From NCBI RefSeq assembly GCF_001895025.1, contig NZ_BCXI01000008.1:1-64000 (forward strand): 64,000 bases of DNA. The letters are read 5' to 3'. The notes beneath the pieces are model-generated. The model was not told the DNA's origin, made no database searches, and saw only the letters and a program-made list of their open reading frames with translations. Source of the stretch: Rhodococcus zopfii NBRC 100606 = JCM 9919 (GTDB lineage: Bacteria > Actinomycetota > Actinomycetes > Mycobacteriales > Mycobacteriaceae). The translations under genes were made by a program, and so were the position numbers. Within the stretch, counting starts at the first letter, position 1. Every line of letters starts with the position of its first letter. Shown here piece after piece: positions 1 through 7,347 of the stretch.

Positions 1-281
1 CAGTAGTTTGCCAGCGACCCCGAACCGAGGTCGAAGAAGAACCGGTCCCGCTCGGGATTGCCCACCTCGATCAGCAACGACGCCGACGCCTGGCTGGGCT
101 TGACGAACGGGTCTCCGGAGCCCAGGACGGTGACCCGGATCTGTCCGTCGGGCACCGACTCTGCACCCGGTGTCGAGCCCGGAGGATCAGCCGACGGTCT
201 CGATCCCACTATCGGTGTCGTCGTCAACGGTGACCCGCCCTCGAATGCCAGCTCGGTCAACTCGGTGATCTCGGTAGCCAT
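1..281 (-). CDS. MBL-fold metallo-hydrolase, N-terminal part (cut by window edge)
   Basis: Reading leftwards from ATG at 281, the frame stays open to base 1 and gives about 93 residues. After a Pro/Ser/Thr-rich start, the segment VTVLGSGDPF...ASASLLIEVG...FFFDLGSGS is typical of the first beta strands of metallo-beta-lactamase-fold hydrolases, before the HxHxDH metal motif, which would lie outside the window. A G-rich stretch just upstream of the ATG can act as ribosome binding site. Family members hydrolyse esters, lactones or similar bonds with a dinuclear metal centre; the substrate cannot be told. The fold assignment is fairly sure, but the metal ligands are not visible here. Confidence 0.7.
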   Translation of the reverse strand, partial: MATEITELTELAFEGGSPLTTTPIVGSRPSADPPGSTPGAESVPDGQIRVTVLGSGDPFVKPSQASASLLIEVGNPERDRFFFDLGSGSLANY

Positions 282-542
282 GGCCCACCCCTCACATCGG
301 TGCGCCCATTGTCCGCCACGTGAGTACCGCGTGTGCGCGGAATCGTCAGGCCACCGCGACCGTCGACCGCAACGATTCGATCATGGCCCCGGCAGGTCGT
401 CGCACAGGTCCGCCCCGAGATCGCTGTGACCTCTCTCCCACCCCGGTCTCTCGATCGTTCGGCCGCAGCCGAGCTCGCCCGGCAAACGCCTAACGCCCCC
501 GAAACTCGGAGCGGCTCCGCCGCACTGAACTCGATGGGCCAC

Positions 543-1244
543 CTACGTGGTTGCGCTGTCCCGTCGTCCGAGTCGCAGCCGGTTAGGCGAGTCCGACAGT
601 GCCGCAGTGAGTTTGCGGTCCGCATCGACGGGTATCGCGGCAGAACGCGTTGCGCACGAGGCGGATCGGCGCGGAAGATCAACTTCCGGGGTGGTGCATC
701 GTCCCAACTCCATTCGGTGACCTCGGAGAGGAAGCTACCGACCGCGTGGACACGTCGGATTCGGTCTGCGACGGTGATCGGCTCACCGGTGACGGTGTTG
801 ACGGCGGTGGTCGGCGAGGTGAGGAACGGCTCGATGTGCCGGCGGCGGTCCAGGTCGGTCAGCAAGGCGATGTCGGGGGTCGATGACGGCGAGGTATCGA
901 CCGGAATGCGCCAGCCGGGTGGCGAGACTGCTGACCGCTTTGGGAGTGCAGGTAGCGCGTTTGCGGTGCAGGCAGGTCACCAACGCCGGACGCAACGTTG
1001 CGGGGACATCGGCCATCCGCTCTTCGAGGGACAGCGCCGGGACGGTCGTTGGTCCGACTTCACTGTCGAGGATCCCGAGATGGAAGAGGATCTGCCGGGC
1101 GCTGTGGATGGTGGTGCGATGGTGTTTGGCGCCCCGACCAGTGCGCATCTGGCGAATATCGCACGCGTGCAACAGGTCCTGCTTGTAGGCCATCGGGTAG
1201 GCGGGTTTGCCGGTGGGGGTTCGGCCAACGGGGATGTCGATCAT
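543..1244 (-). pseudogene. Tyrosine recombinase/integrase remnant with two frameshifts
   Basis: Translation from ATG 1244 gives an integrase-like N-terminal region (KQDLLHACDIRQMRTGRGAK, then SLATRLAHSGRYLAVIDP). The match leaves frame near 885, continues in a second frame (LTDLDRRRHIEPF ... GSFLSEVTEWSWDD), and shifts again near 625 into PVDADRKLTAALSDSPNRL, ending at a stop at 543-545. Only the DNA-binding half is left. The catalytic half with the Arg/His/Tyr residues is missing, so it cannot be an active recombinase. It looks like a relic of a mobile element. Family assignment is from sequence pattern only; that it is a broken gene is well supported by the continuous similarity across three frames. 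Confidence 0.65.
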
Positions 1245-1263
1245 TGGCGGTACTCCGATCCCC

Positions 1264-1308
1264 GCGCTGGTTGTCAGGATGTCTCACGATCATCCTGGCA
1301 ACCAGCGC
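1264..1308. repeat. 18-bp inverted repeat with 9-nt loop
   Basis: The arms 1264-1281 and 1291-1308 match at 17 of 18 positions when one is reversed and complemented; the one mismatch becomes a G-U pair in a rightward transcript. The loop is 9 nt. It lies 20 bp upstream of the broken integrase gene. It has no following T-tract, so a simple terminator is unlikely. A recombinase binding site or the end of the lost element is possible. Confidence 0.6.
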
Positions 1309-1426
1309 AGGCATCGCGCGGCGGTCCTACCTGTCTGCGGTATGGCCGCGTGTGGGAGGGGTAACGATCCGAGCGCCTGTGGCCGAAGTTACGCATGGTG
1401 CGCCTGTTGTCATAGATACTGCACCG

Positions 1427-2398
1427 GTGACCGCGACGAAACGAACCGGCCTTTCCTCGATTTCGATGGTGATGCTCGCTGTTGTGGGCTTGCTGGTCGC
1501 AGCCCCGGGGAGCAGTGGCGCCGCACAGCCCGCCTGGCGATACACGATGGTGGCATTCAGCAACGCCAGCGACCGCGACATGGATGTCTACGAGTCGGGG
1601 GACGGCACCGAGTTCCAACCCCTCCGGCTGTCGGCGTTTCGGCCCCCGTCAGGGGTGGTGCGCGACCCGAGCATCTTCCGGCACACGGACGGGTTCTACT
1701 ACCTCACGTACACGACAGTCGACGGGGCGAACATCGGCTTCGCACGCAGCAGTGACCGCAGCGACTGGACGTTCCTGGGGGTCTGGCCGGTCCCGTTCTG
1801 CTGCGCATTCATGCCGGGCACGGGGGACGGGAAAGGTCCTCCGAGCCCGCCGGGCTTCTCGGGGTCGGCCGGGTTCCGGGACGGCCCGTCGCTGTCGCCG
1901 TTCACCACCAAGGCCTGGGCGCCCGAGTGGTTCGTGGACGGCGACCGCGTCCATGTCATCCTCTCGCTCTCGACCGGTGGAGGATTCGTGCCGTATCTGA
2001 TGACGGCACTGGAACCGTCGCTCAGGTTGTGGGGCCCGCCTGTTCCGCTCGCCGGGATCGGCGCGGACCACATCGACACCACGGTGGTGAAGGTGGGATC
2101 GACCTATCACGCGTTCACCAAGAACGAGCACAAGAAGGTTGTCGAGCACGCGGTCGCGTCGTCGTTGACGGGACCCTATTCGTTTGTGCCTCCCGGAGAT
2201 TGGGGATCAATGCGGGAGGGGCCGGCGGTGGTGCAGTTGCCGGACGGCACCTGGCGGATGTATCTCGACGCCTACACCGAAGGGAAATATCTCTACTCCG
2301 ACAGCACGGATGGGCTGAAGACCTGGTCGCCGGTGCAGGAGCTTCCGGGCCTTTCCGGGACGGTGCGTCATTTCGGCGTGATCCGAGAGCCGGCATAG
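1427..2398 (+). CDS. Secreted glycoside hydrolase family 43-like protein
   Basis: The 323-residue product starts with a signal peptide: VTATKRT, a hydrophobic core (MVMLAVVGLLVAA) and a likely cut after SSGAA. The mature part has the five-bladed propeller pattern of GH43/GH32-type enzymes: VRDPSIF with the presumed base Asp and FYYLTYT, then WAPEWFVDGDRVHVIL, HIDTTVVKVGSTYHAF, and MREGPAVVQLPDGTWRMYLD with a candidate acid Glu. Such enzymes cut arabinan, xylan or related glycans outside the cell. GTG 1427 was chosen because it gives a complete signal peptide; GTG/ATG codons inside the signal are alternatives. It is a single transcription unit ending in a strong terminator. The exact sugar is unknown. 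Confidence 0.72.
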   Translation: MTATKRTGLSSISMVMLAVVGLLVAAPGSSGAAQPAWRYTMVAFSNASDRDMDVYESGDGTEFQPLRLSAFRPPSGVVRDPSIFRHTDGFYYLTYTTVDGANIGFARSSDRSDWTFLGVWPVPFCCAFMPGTGDGKGPPSPPGFSGSAGFRDGPSLSPFTTKAWAPEWFVDGDRVHVILSLSTGGGFVPYLMTALEPSLRLWGPPVPLAGIGADHIDTTVVKVGSTYHAFTKNEHKKVVEHAVASSLTGPYSFVPPGDWGSMREGPAVVQLPDGTWRMYLDAYTEGKYLYSDSTDGLKTWSPVQELPGLSGTVRHFGVIREPA

Positions 2399-2419
2399 CG
2401 GCTCGACGCACATCAGACG

Positions 2420-2453
2420 GACAGCCGCGCGGTGCACGCACCGCGCGGCTGTC
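2420..2453 (+). terminator. Intrinsic terminator after the GH43-like gene
   Basis: A perfect 16-nt inverted repeat (2420-2435 with 2438-2453) forms a very GC-rich stem, followed at once by TTTCT. It begins 22 nt after the stop codon. This is the strongest terminator-like structure in the window. Confidence 0.85.
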
Positions 2454-2510
2454 TTTCTCGTCTGCGGCTGTTGCTGTGGCCCGGCCCCGGTCAGCAGCCT
2501 GACTCGGTCG

Positions 2511-2535
2511 GAAGTGTCCCCCATCCGGACACTTC
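2511..2535. promoter_or_regulatory. Dyad upstream of the carboxylase operon, candidate activator site
   Basis: The perfect 9-bp inverted repeat GAAGTGTCC / GGACACTTC has a 7-bp spacer, so the half-site centres are 16 bp apart. It lies about 245 bp before the first carboxylase gene, a distance usual for enhancer-like sites of AcoR-type activators. The adjacent regulator gene makes it a natural candidate ligand; this is inferred. Confidence 0.5.
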
Positions 2536-2680
2536 TGTCCCGGCGGACCGCAGCGACACGTCTGAGCTGGGATTTCGGTACCCCGCCGAGGAGCGCGCCG
2601 GGTCCGGCCCTCCACCGCAGCGATACCCGACCGCAGCGCTCGGGCGGGACAGGCACACCAAAACACCTGGTTGAGCCGTA

Positions 2681-2707
2681 TGTCACGCAAGGTGTCCGCA
2701 AGTGACA
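2681..2707. promoter_or_regulatory. Second dyad upstream of the carboxylase operon
   Basis: TGTCAC (2681-2686) and GTGACA (2702-2707) form a perfect inverted repeat with centres 21 bp apart, two helical turns. The spacer holds GGTGTCC, close to the half-site of the dyad at 2511. It is 73 bp before the start codon, so it could overlap or flank the promoter. The rest of 2454-2779 has no gene that I can support. Confidence 0.4.
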
Positions 2708-2779
2708 CACTTCACACACTGTTCGTGGCCCCAGGATTTCCTCATCCGAATCGCAACACCGCATTGGACCGAGGACACC

Positions 2780-4699
2780 ATGGACAGACTGATCAACATC
2801 GACAATGGCGGTACCCTCACCGACATCTGCGCGTGGGATGGCCACGACTTCAGCTTCACCAAGACTCTCACCACACCGTTCGACCTGTCGCAGTGCTTGT
2901 TCGACGGTCTCACCAAGGTGTCACGGGAGATCTACGGCACGGAGAATCTGCCCGAGCTGCTGCACTCGACCGCGCACATCCGCTACTCGACCACGCAGGG
3001 GACGAACGCGCTCGTGGAGCGGAAGGGCCCGCGTGTCGGCATTGTCACCGACTCGGCCGGCACCGTGGACGAGCTGAGGCGCAGCCCCGAGCAGCGCGCG
3101 CTGTTCGACGACCTCGTCGGCAGCCGCGTCGCGGTGATCGACACCGCCGCCGACGATCTCGACGGTGAGCTGGTCGTCAAGGTCAACCGGCTCATCACCG
3201 ACGGTGCCGCGCGCATCGTGGTCGCGGTCGGCGACACCAACGACGGCCGTGAACACGAGATCCGCAGTGTCCTGCTGCGGAAGTTCCCGCGCCACCTGCT
3301 CGGCTCGGTGCCGTTCCTGTACTCGTGGGACTTCAGCACCGACCGCACCCCGTCTCGGCGCATCTGGTCGGCTGTGATCAACACCTTCCTGCATCCCACG
3401 ATGGAACGGTTCCTGTACAACGCCGAGCATCGTCTGCGCGACCACCGCGTCCGCAACCCGCTGCTGATCTACCGCAACGACGGGGCCTCGTCGCGCGTAG
3501 CGAAATCGGTTGCGCTCAAGACCTACTCGTCGGGACCGCGAGGCGGCCTGGAGGGTACCCGGGCACTGGCCGAGGTTTACGGCCTCAAGCACGTGCTCAT
3601 GATCGATGTCGGCGGCACCACCACGGACATCGGCACGGTCACCGGCGGCGAGATCCTCACCGACCGAAGAGGTTCCATCGCCGGGATCCCCATCTCCTTC
3701 CCGATGTCGAACGTCGAGTCCGCCGGCATCGGCGGCAGCTCCATCATCGCCGTCGCCGACGGTGCCATCACCGTCGGCCCGGAGAGTGTCGGCGCAGCAC
3801 CGGGACCGGCCTGCTTCGGCTTCGGTGGCACCGCTGCCACCATCACCGATGTCAACCTGCTGCTCGGCGTCCTCGATCCGTCCACCTACCTCGACGGCGG
3901 CTTCACCCTCGACGCGGACCGGGCTCGCGCGGTTGTCCTCGACACGGTCGCCGAGCCGCTCGGACTCACCCTCGACCAGGCGCTGACTGCGATGGAGCAG
4001 GCCTACTTCACTGCCATGGGGACCGCCATCGCCCCGGCGGTCGAGGATGCCGACGAGACCACCATCGCCGCGTTCGGCGGCGCCGGTCCGATGAGTGCGT
4101 GTGGTGCCGCCCGGGTCGCCGGCGTCCGTACCGTCCTGATTCCCAAACTTGCCGCGGTGTTTTCGGCGTTCGGGATCGGCTTCTCCGACATCGGGCAGAG
4201 CTACGAGACCGACCTGGTGGACACGACCGACGCGACCCTCGCCGAGGCCACTGCCGACCTGCTCGCCAAGGCCGAACGGGACATGTTCCAGGAGGGCCAT
4301 TCCCTCGACGAGTGCACCTTGTCGTGGACCGTTGCCTCGGAGGACGAGCACGGCGCCACCGTCGACGAAGCCGCCTACCGGCCGGGCGAGCCCGTGGAAC
4401 TCGTCGCCGGTGCCTCCAGCGCGCTGACCCTCGTCGTCACGCGCCGAATGAATCGAATCGCCCTGCCCGACGGCTCGTTCGCCGAATCCCGCGACCCGGA
4501 GCCGGCCGGGGCCCGCACCGTGCTCGGTGCCGGGGGACGCGCCGAGGTTCCGGTGTACACGCTCACCGATCAGCGGCCGGGTGCGACCGCCGCGGGGCCA
4601 GCCATCGTCGAAGGCCCCTTCTTCACCGCCCGGGTGCAGGACGGCTGGAGTTTCCACGTCACCGCCGCCGGCGACCTGCTGCTCACCGACACCCACTGA
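2780..4699 (+). CDS. Ketone carboxylase subunit, HyuA-type (acetophenone carboxylase alpha-like)
   Basis: The 639-residue protein (about 70 kDa) belongs to the hydantoinase A/oxoprolinase family, an ASKHA-fold ATPase. The first phosphate-binding loop is IDNGGTLTDI near residue 8 and the second is IDVGGTTTDIGTV near 275; a C-terminal beta domain follows. It shortens the usual 700-residue family and matches the size of the 70-kDa alpha subunit of acetophenone carboxylase. It would activate bicarbonate or the ketone with ATP as part of a multi-subunit enzyme in the cytoplasm. ATG 2780 has GAGGAC upstream and starts the conserved first strand. It leads a five-gene operon. The ketone could be acetophenone, acetone or another; the sequence does not decide. 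Confidence 0.75.
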   Translation: MDRLINIDNGGTLTDICAWDGHDFSFTKTLTTPFDLSQCLFDGLTKVSREIYGTENLPELLHSTAHIRYSTTQGTNALVERKGPRVGIVTDSAGTVDELRRSPEQRALFDDLVGSRVAVIDTAADDLDGELVVKVNRLITDGAARIVVAVGDTNDGREHEIRSVLLRKFPRHLLGSVPFLYSWDFSTDRTPSRRIWSAVINTFLHPTMERFLYNAEHRLRDHRVRNPLLIYRNDGASSRVAKSVALKTYSSGPRGGLEGTRALAEVYGLKHVLMIDVGGTTTDIGTVTGGEILTDRRGSIAGIPISFPMSNVESAGIGGSSIIAVADGAITVGPESVGAAPGPACFGFGGTAATITDVNLLLGVLDPSTYLDGGFTLDADRARAVVLDTVAEPLGLTLDQALTAMEQAYFTAMGTAIAPAVEDADETTIAAFGGAGPMSACGAARVAGVRTVLIPKLAAVFSAFGIGFSDIGQSYETDLVDTTDATLAEATADLLAKAERDMFQEGHSLDECTLSWTVASEDEHGATVDEAAYRPGEPVELVAGASSALTLVVTRRMNRIALPDGSFAESRDPEPAGARTVLGAGGRAEVPVYTLTDQRPGATAAGPAIVEGPFFTARVQDGWSFHVTAAGDLLLTDTH

Positions 4700-4702
4700 T
4701 CG

Positions 4703-4719
4703 GCAGGCGCAACGCCTGC
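4703..4719 (+). other. Small intra-operon hairpin
   Basis: The perfect 7-bp stem GCAGGCG / CGCCTGC with a 3-nt loop lies between the first and second carboxylase genes, 3 nt after the stop codon. It has no T-tract. It may affect mRNA stability or subunit ratio; this is a guess. Confidence 0.35.
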
Positions 4720-4745
4720 TTCGACCGCTTCGAAGGATGCACGAC

Positions 4746-5165
4746 ATGCGAATTCCCATGACCGAATACCTGGTCATCGATCTCGAGACCGAATTGTGGC
4801 TGTGCCGGGTTTGCCAGCACGAAATCGGCAATGCCCGTGGCAACTACAAGGAAGGGACGCTCGTCTACGACCGCGACCCGCGCGAGATCCACCAGCCGAT
4901 CATCGACCCGGACCGCTACGAGTTCACGTTCTCCCCGGACCCGGACTACTGCCGGATCCTCGAGTACTACTGCCCGGGGTGCGGAACCCAGATCGAGACC
5001 GAGTACATCCCGCCGGGCCATCCGCCGACCGTCGACATGGAGTGGGACATCGACGCCCTGCGTGCCCAGTGGCTCGAACGTGGCACGGACCCGGAACAGG
5101 TCATCACCTACGGACCGGGGCAGGACGCCGAAGGCGAGTTCGAAGGCCGTCGTCACACCCACTGA
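4746..5165 (+). CDS. Ketone carboxylase small zinc-ribbon subunit (acetophenone carboxylase beta-like)
   Basis: The 139-residue product (about 15-16 kDa) has two cysteine pairs, CRVC near residue 20 and CPGCG near 78, that would hold a zinc ion. Its size and position between two HyuA genes match the 15-kDa beta subunit of acetophenone carboxylase; it is also related to the gamma subunit of acetone carboxylase. The role is probably structural, stabilising the complex. An alternative ATG lies four codons later at 4758. It is followed 30 bp later by the next subunit gene. It is the small subunit that separates this operon from plain hydantoinase/oxoprolinase operons, which lack such a protein. 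Confidence 0.72.
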   Translation: MRIPMTEYLVIDLETELWLCRVCQHEIGNARGNYKEGTLVYDRDPREIHQPIIDPDRYEFTFSPDPDYCRILEYYCPGCGTQIETEYIPPGHPPTVDMEWDIDALRAQWLERGTDPEQVITYGPGQDAEGEFEGRRHTH

Positions 5166-5195
5166 ACATCCTCGACCGCAAGGAATCCCGATACC

Positions 5196-7322
5196 ATGAA
5201 ACGCATCTCCGTCGACATCGGCGGCACCTTCACCGACTGCTTCTTCGCCTGGGACGACAAGTACGTCGAGGCCAAAGCTCTCACCACCCATCACAATCTT
5301 GCGCAGGGCTTCAACGAGGCGCTCGACCTCGCCTGCCGACGCGCCAACCTCGACCGCGACGACGTACTGTCCCAGGTGGATTCGGTTCGCTACGCCACCA
5401 CCCTCGGTACCAATGCGCTCATCGAACGCAAGGGGCCCCGCGTCGGTGCCATCGTCACCCACGGCTTCGAGGACACCATCCCGCTCTCCCGCGGCCGCGG
5501 CTACGGTGAGGGGCTGGACCCGTCGATGCAGCAGAATCTGCCCGCTGCCGAGCGACCCGAACCGCTGGTGCACCGCAGCCTGATCCGCTCGGTGCAGGAG
5601 CGCGTCAACTCCGCCGGCACGGTCGTCGTCCCGCTCGTCGAACAGAACGTGCGCGAGATGGTGCGCGAACTCGTCGACGCCGGCGTTCAGGCGCTGGTGG
5701 TGTCGCTGGTCAACTCGACCGAGAACCCGGCGCACGAGCTGCGGATCATGGAAATCATCCAGGAGGAATACCCCGAGCATCAGCTCGGCGCCATCCCGGT
5801 GCTGCTCGGCCACCAGGTGTCCGGTCGTAAGGGTGAGTACGTGCGGACGACGTCCACGATCGTCGACGGGTTCCTGCACGACATCATGTTCCACGCGATG
5901 AGCCAGCTGGCGAACAACCTGCGCGATTCCGGCTACGACAAGCCGATGCTCATCATCCACAACTCCGGCGGCATGGCGCAGATGAACTCGACCGATGCGC
6001 TGCAGACCATCCACTCGGGTCCGGTTGCGGGAGTCAGTGCCGCCGAGCATCTTTCGGAGTCGTCGGGCATCGGCAACATCATCACCACCGATATGGGCGG
6101 CACGTCCTTCGACATCGGCCTGGTACCCGCCGGCGGGGTCAAGCACTACGACTTCCAGCCCACCATCGACCGGTGGCTGGTGTCGGTGCCGATGATTCAC
6201 CTCGAGACCCTCGGCGCCGGCGGCGGCTCCATCGCCAGCTACGACCGCATTCACCAGTCCGTGCGGCTCGGACCCGAGTCCGCGGGATCGGACCCGGGCC
6301 CGGCGTGCTACGACCGCGGCGGTCTGCGCCCGACGGTGACCGACGCCGATCTGCTGCTCGGCTACCTCGACCCCGACAACTACGCGAACGGTTTCATCAA
6401 GCTCAACCGCAGGCGCGCGGTGTTCGCCGTCGAGGAAACCCTCTGCGACGAACTGGATCTCGACGTCATCGACGTGGCCAAGGTCATCAAGAGATCCGTC
6501 GACGAGCAGATGGCGATCGGCATTTCCAAGGAACTTCGGGTGCGCGGTTACCTGCCGGAGGACTTCACGATGCTCGCCTACGGCGGCAACGGCCCGCTGC
6601 ACGCGTGCGGGATCGCCGACCAGGCGGGTATCCGGCGGATCCTCGCGCCGCCGTTCTCGTCGGTGTTCTCCGCGTGCGGCGCCGGCAACATGAAGCAGCT
6701 GCACATCCACGAACGGGGCGTGCACGTGGTGCTCTACAACGCCACCACGCGCGGACTCTACGACCGCTACGAGGAGTTCAACGACATCGTCGCCGCCCTG
6801 GAGGCGCGGGGCGCGGAAGATCTGCGTCGGCAGGGCATCGCCGACGAGGTGATCGAGCATCGCCTCGAAATGGACCTTCGGTACGGCAACCAGCTGGTGA
6901 CGACCGCGGTGTCGTTCGACATCAACCGGATTCACGGTGTCGGGGACGTCCTGAACCTGATCCGTACCTTCTCCGACATCTACTCGCAACGGTACGGGCA
7001 GGGGTCGGCAGCACCCGAAGCTGGGATTCGTGTTCAGACCATCCGTGTCGCGTCGTACGTCAACGGCGACACCGTGGAATTCGACTCACTGCACCACGAC
7101 GGGGAACGTACGCTGCCCGTCCCGATCGAGCATCGGGAAGTGCACTTCGTCGGGCACCCGCGGGAGATCAGCACCGCGGTCTACGACGCCGAGGCCCTCG
7201 ACGCCCGGCACGTGATCCCCGGCCCAGCGATCGTCACCACCGAGAACACGACCTATCTCGTCGAGCCGGGCTGGCGCCTCGAACCCTCCCCGCAGGGTGC
7301 CGTCTGGTTCCTCAAGGACTAG
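5196..7322 (+). CDS. Ketone carboxylase subunit, HyuA-type paralogue (alpha-prime-like)
   Basis: The 708-residue protein is a second hydantoinase A-family ATPase. VDIGGTFTDCF at residues 4-14 is the first nucleotide loop, TTLGTNALIERKGPRVG near 70 the typical family signature, and TDMGGTSFDIGLV near 300 the second loop. AYGGNGPLHACGIAD near 460 is also characteristic. It is only distantly like the first HyuA product, so the two are ancient paralogues, as in the alpha/alpha-prime pair of the acetophenone carboxylase core. AAGGAA lies 11 nt upstream of ATG 5196. It would provide one of two ATPase sites, plausibly one for carboxyphosphate formation and one for the enol phosphate, following the known enzyme model. 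Confidence 0.75.
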   Translation: MKRISVDIGGTFTDCFFAWDDKYVEAKALTTHHNLAQGFNEALDLACRRANLDRDDVLSQVDSVRYATTLGTNALIERKGPRVGAIVTHGFEDTIPLSRGRGYGEGLDPSMQQNLPAAERPEPLVHRSLIRSVQERVNSAGTVVVPLVEQNVREMVRELVDAGVQALVVSLVNSTENPAHELRIMEIIQEEYPEHQLGAIPVLLGHQVSGRKGEYVRTTSTIVDGFLHDIMFHAMSQLANNLRDSGYDKPMLIIHNSGGMAQMNSTDALQTIHSGPVAGVSAAEHLSESSGIGNIITTDMGGTSFDIGLVPAGGVKHYDFQPTIDRWLVSVPMIHLETLGAGGGSIASYDRIHQSVRLGPESAGSDPGPACYDRGGLRPTVTDADLLLGYLDPDNYANGFIKLNRRRAVFAVEETLCDELDLDVIDVAKVIKRSVDEQMAIGISKELRVRGYLPEDFTMLAYGGNGPLHACGIADQAGIRRILAPPFSSVFSACGAGNMKQLHIHERGVHVVLYNATTRGLYDRYEEFNDIVAALEARGAEDLRRQGIADEVIEHRLEMDLRYGNQLVTTAVSFDINRIHGVGDVLNLIRTFSDIYSQRYGQGSAAPEAGIRVQTIRVASYVNGDTVEFDSLHHDGERTLPVPIEHREVHFVGHPREISTAVYDAEALDARHVIPGPAIVTTENTTYLVEPGWRLEPSPQGAVWFLKD

Positions 7323-7347
7323 CGCAGAAACACCAGGAGACAATGTC

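Noticed and set aside
4703-4719. Terminator between the first two carboxylase genes.
   Set aside because: The stem has only 7 bp and no T-tract, and the downstream gene is clearly part of the operon.
2921-4843. Long minus-strand open frame (640 codons) opposite the first carboxylase gene.
   Set aside because: It is rich in Arg, Gly, Asp and Val without domain motifs, and exists because the strong GC3 bias of the sense gene removes stop codons on the other strand.
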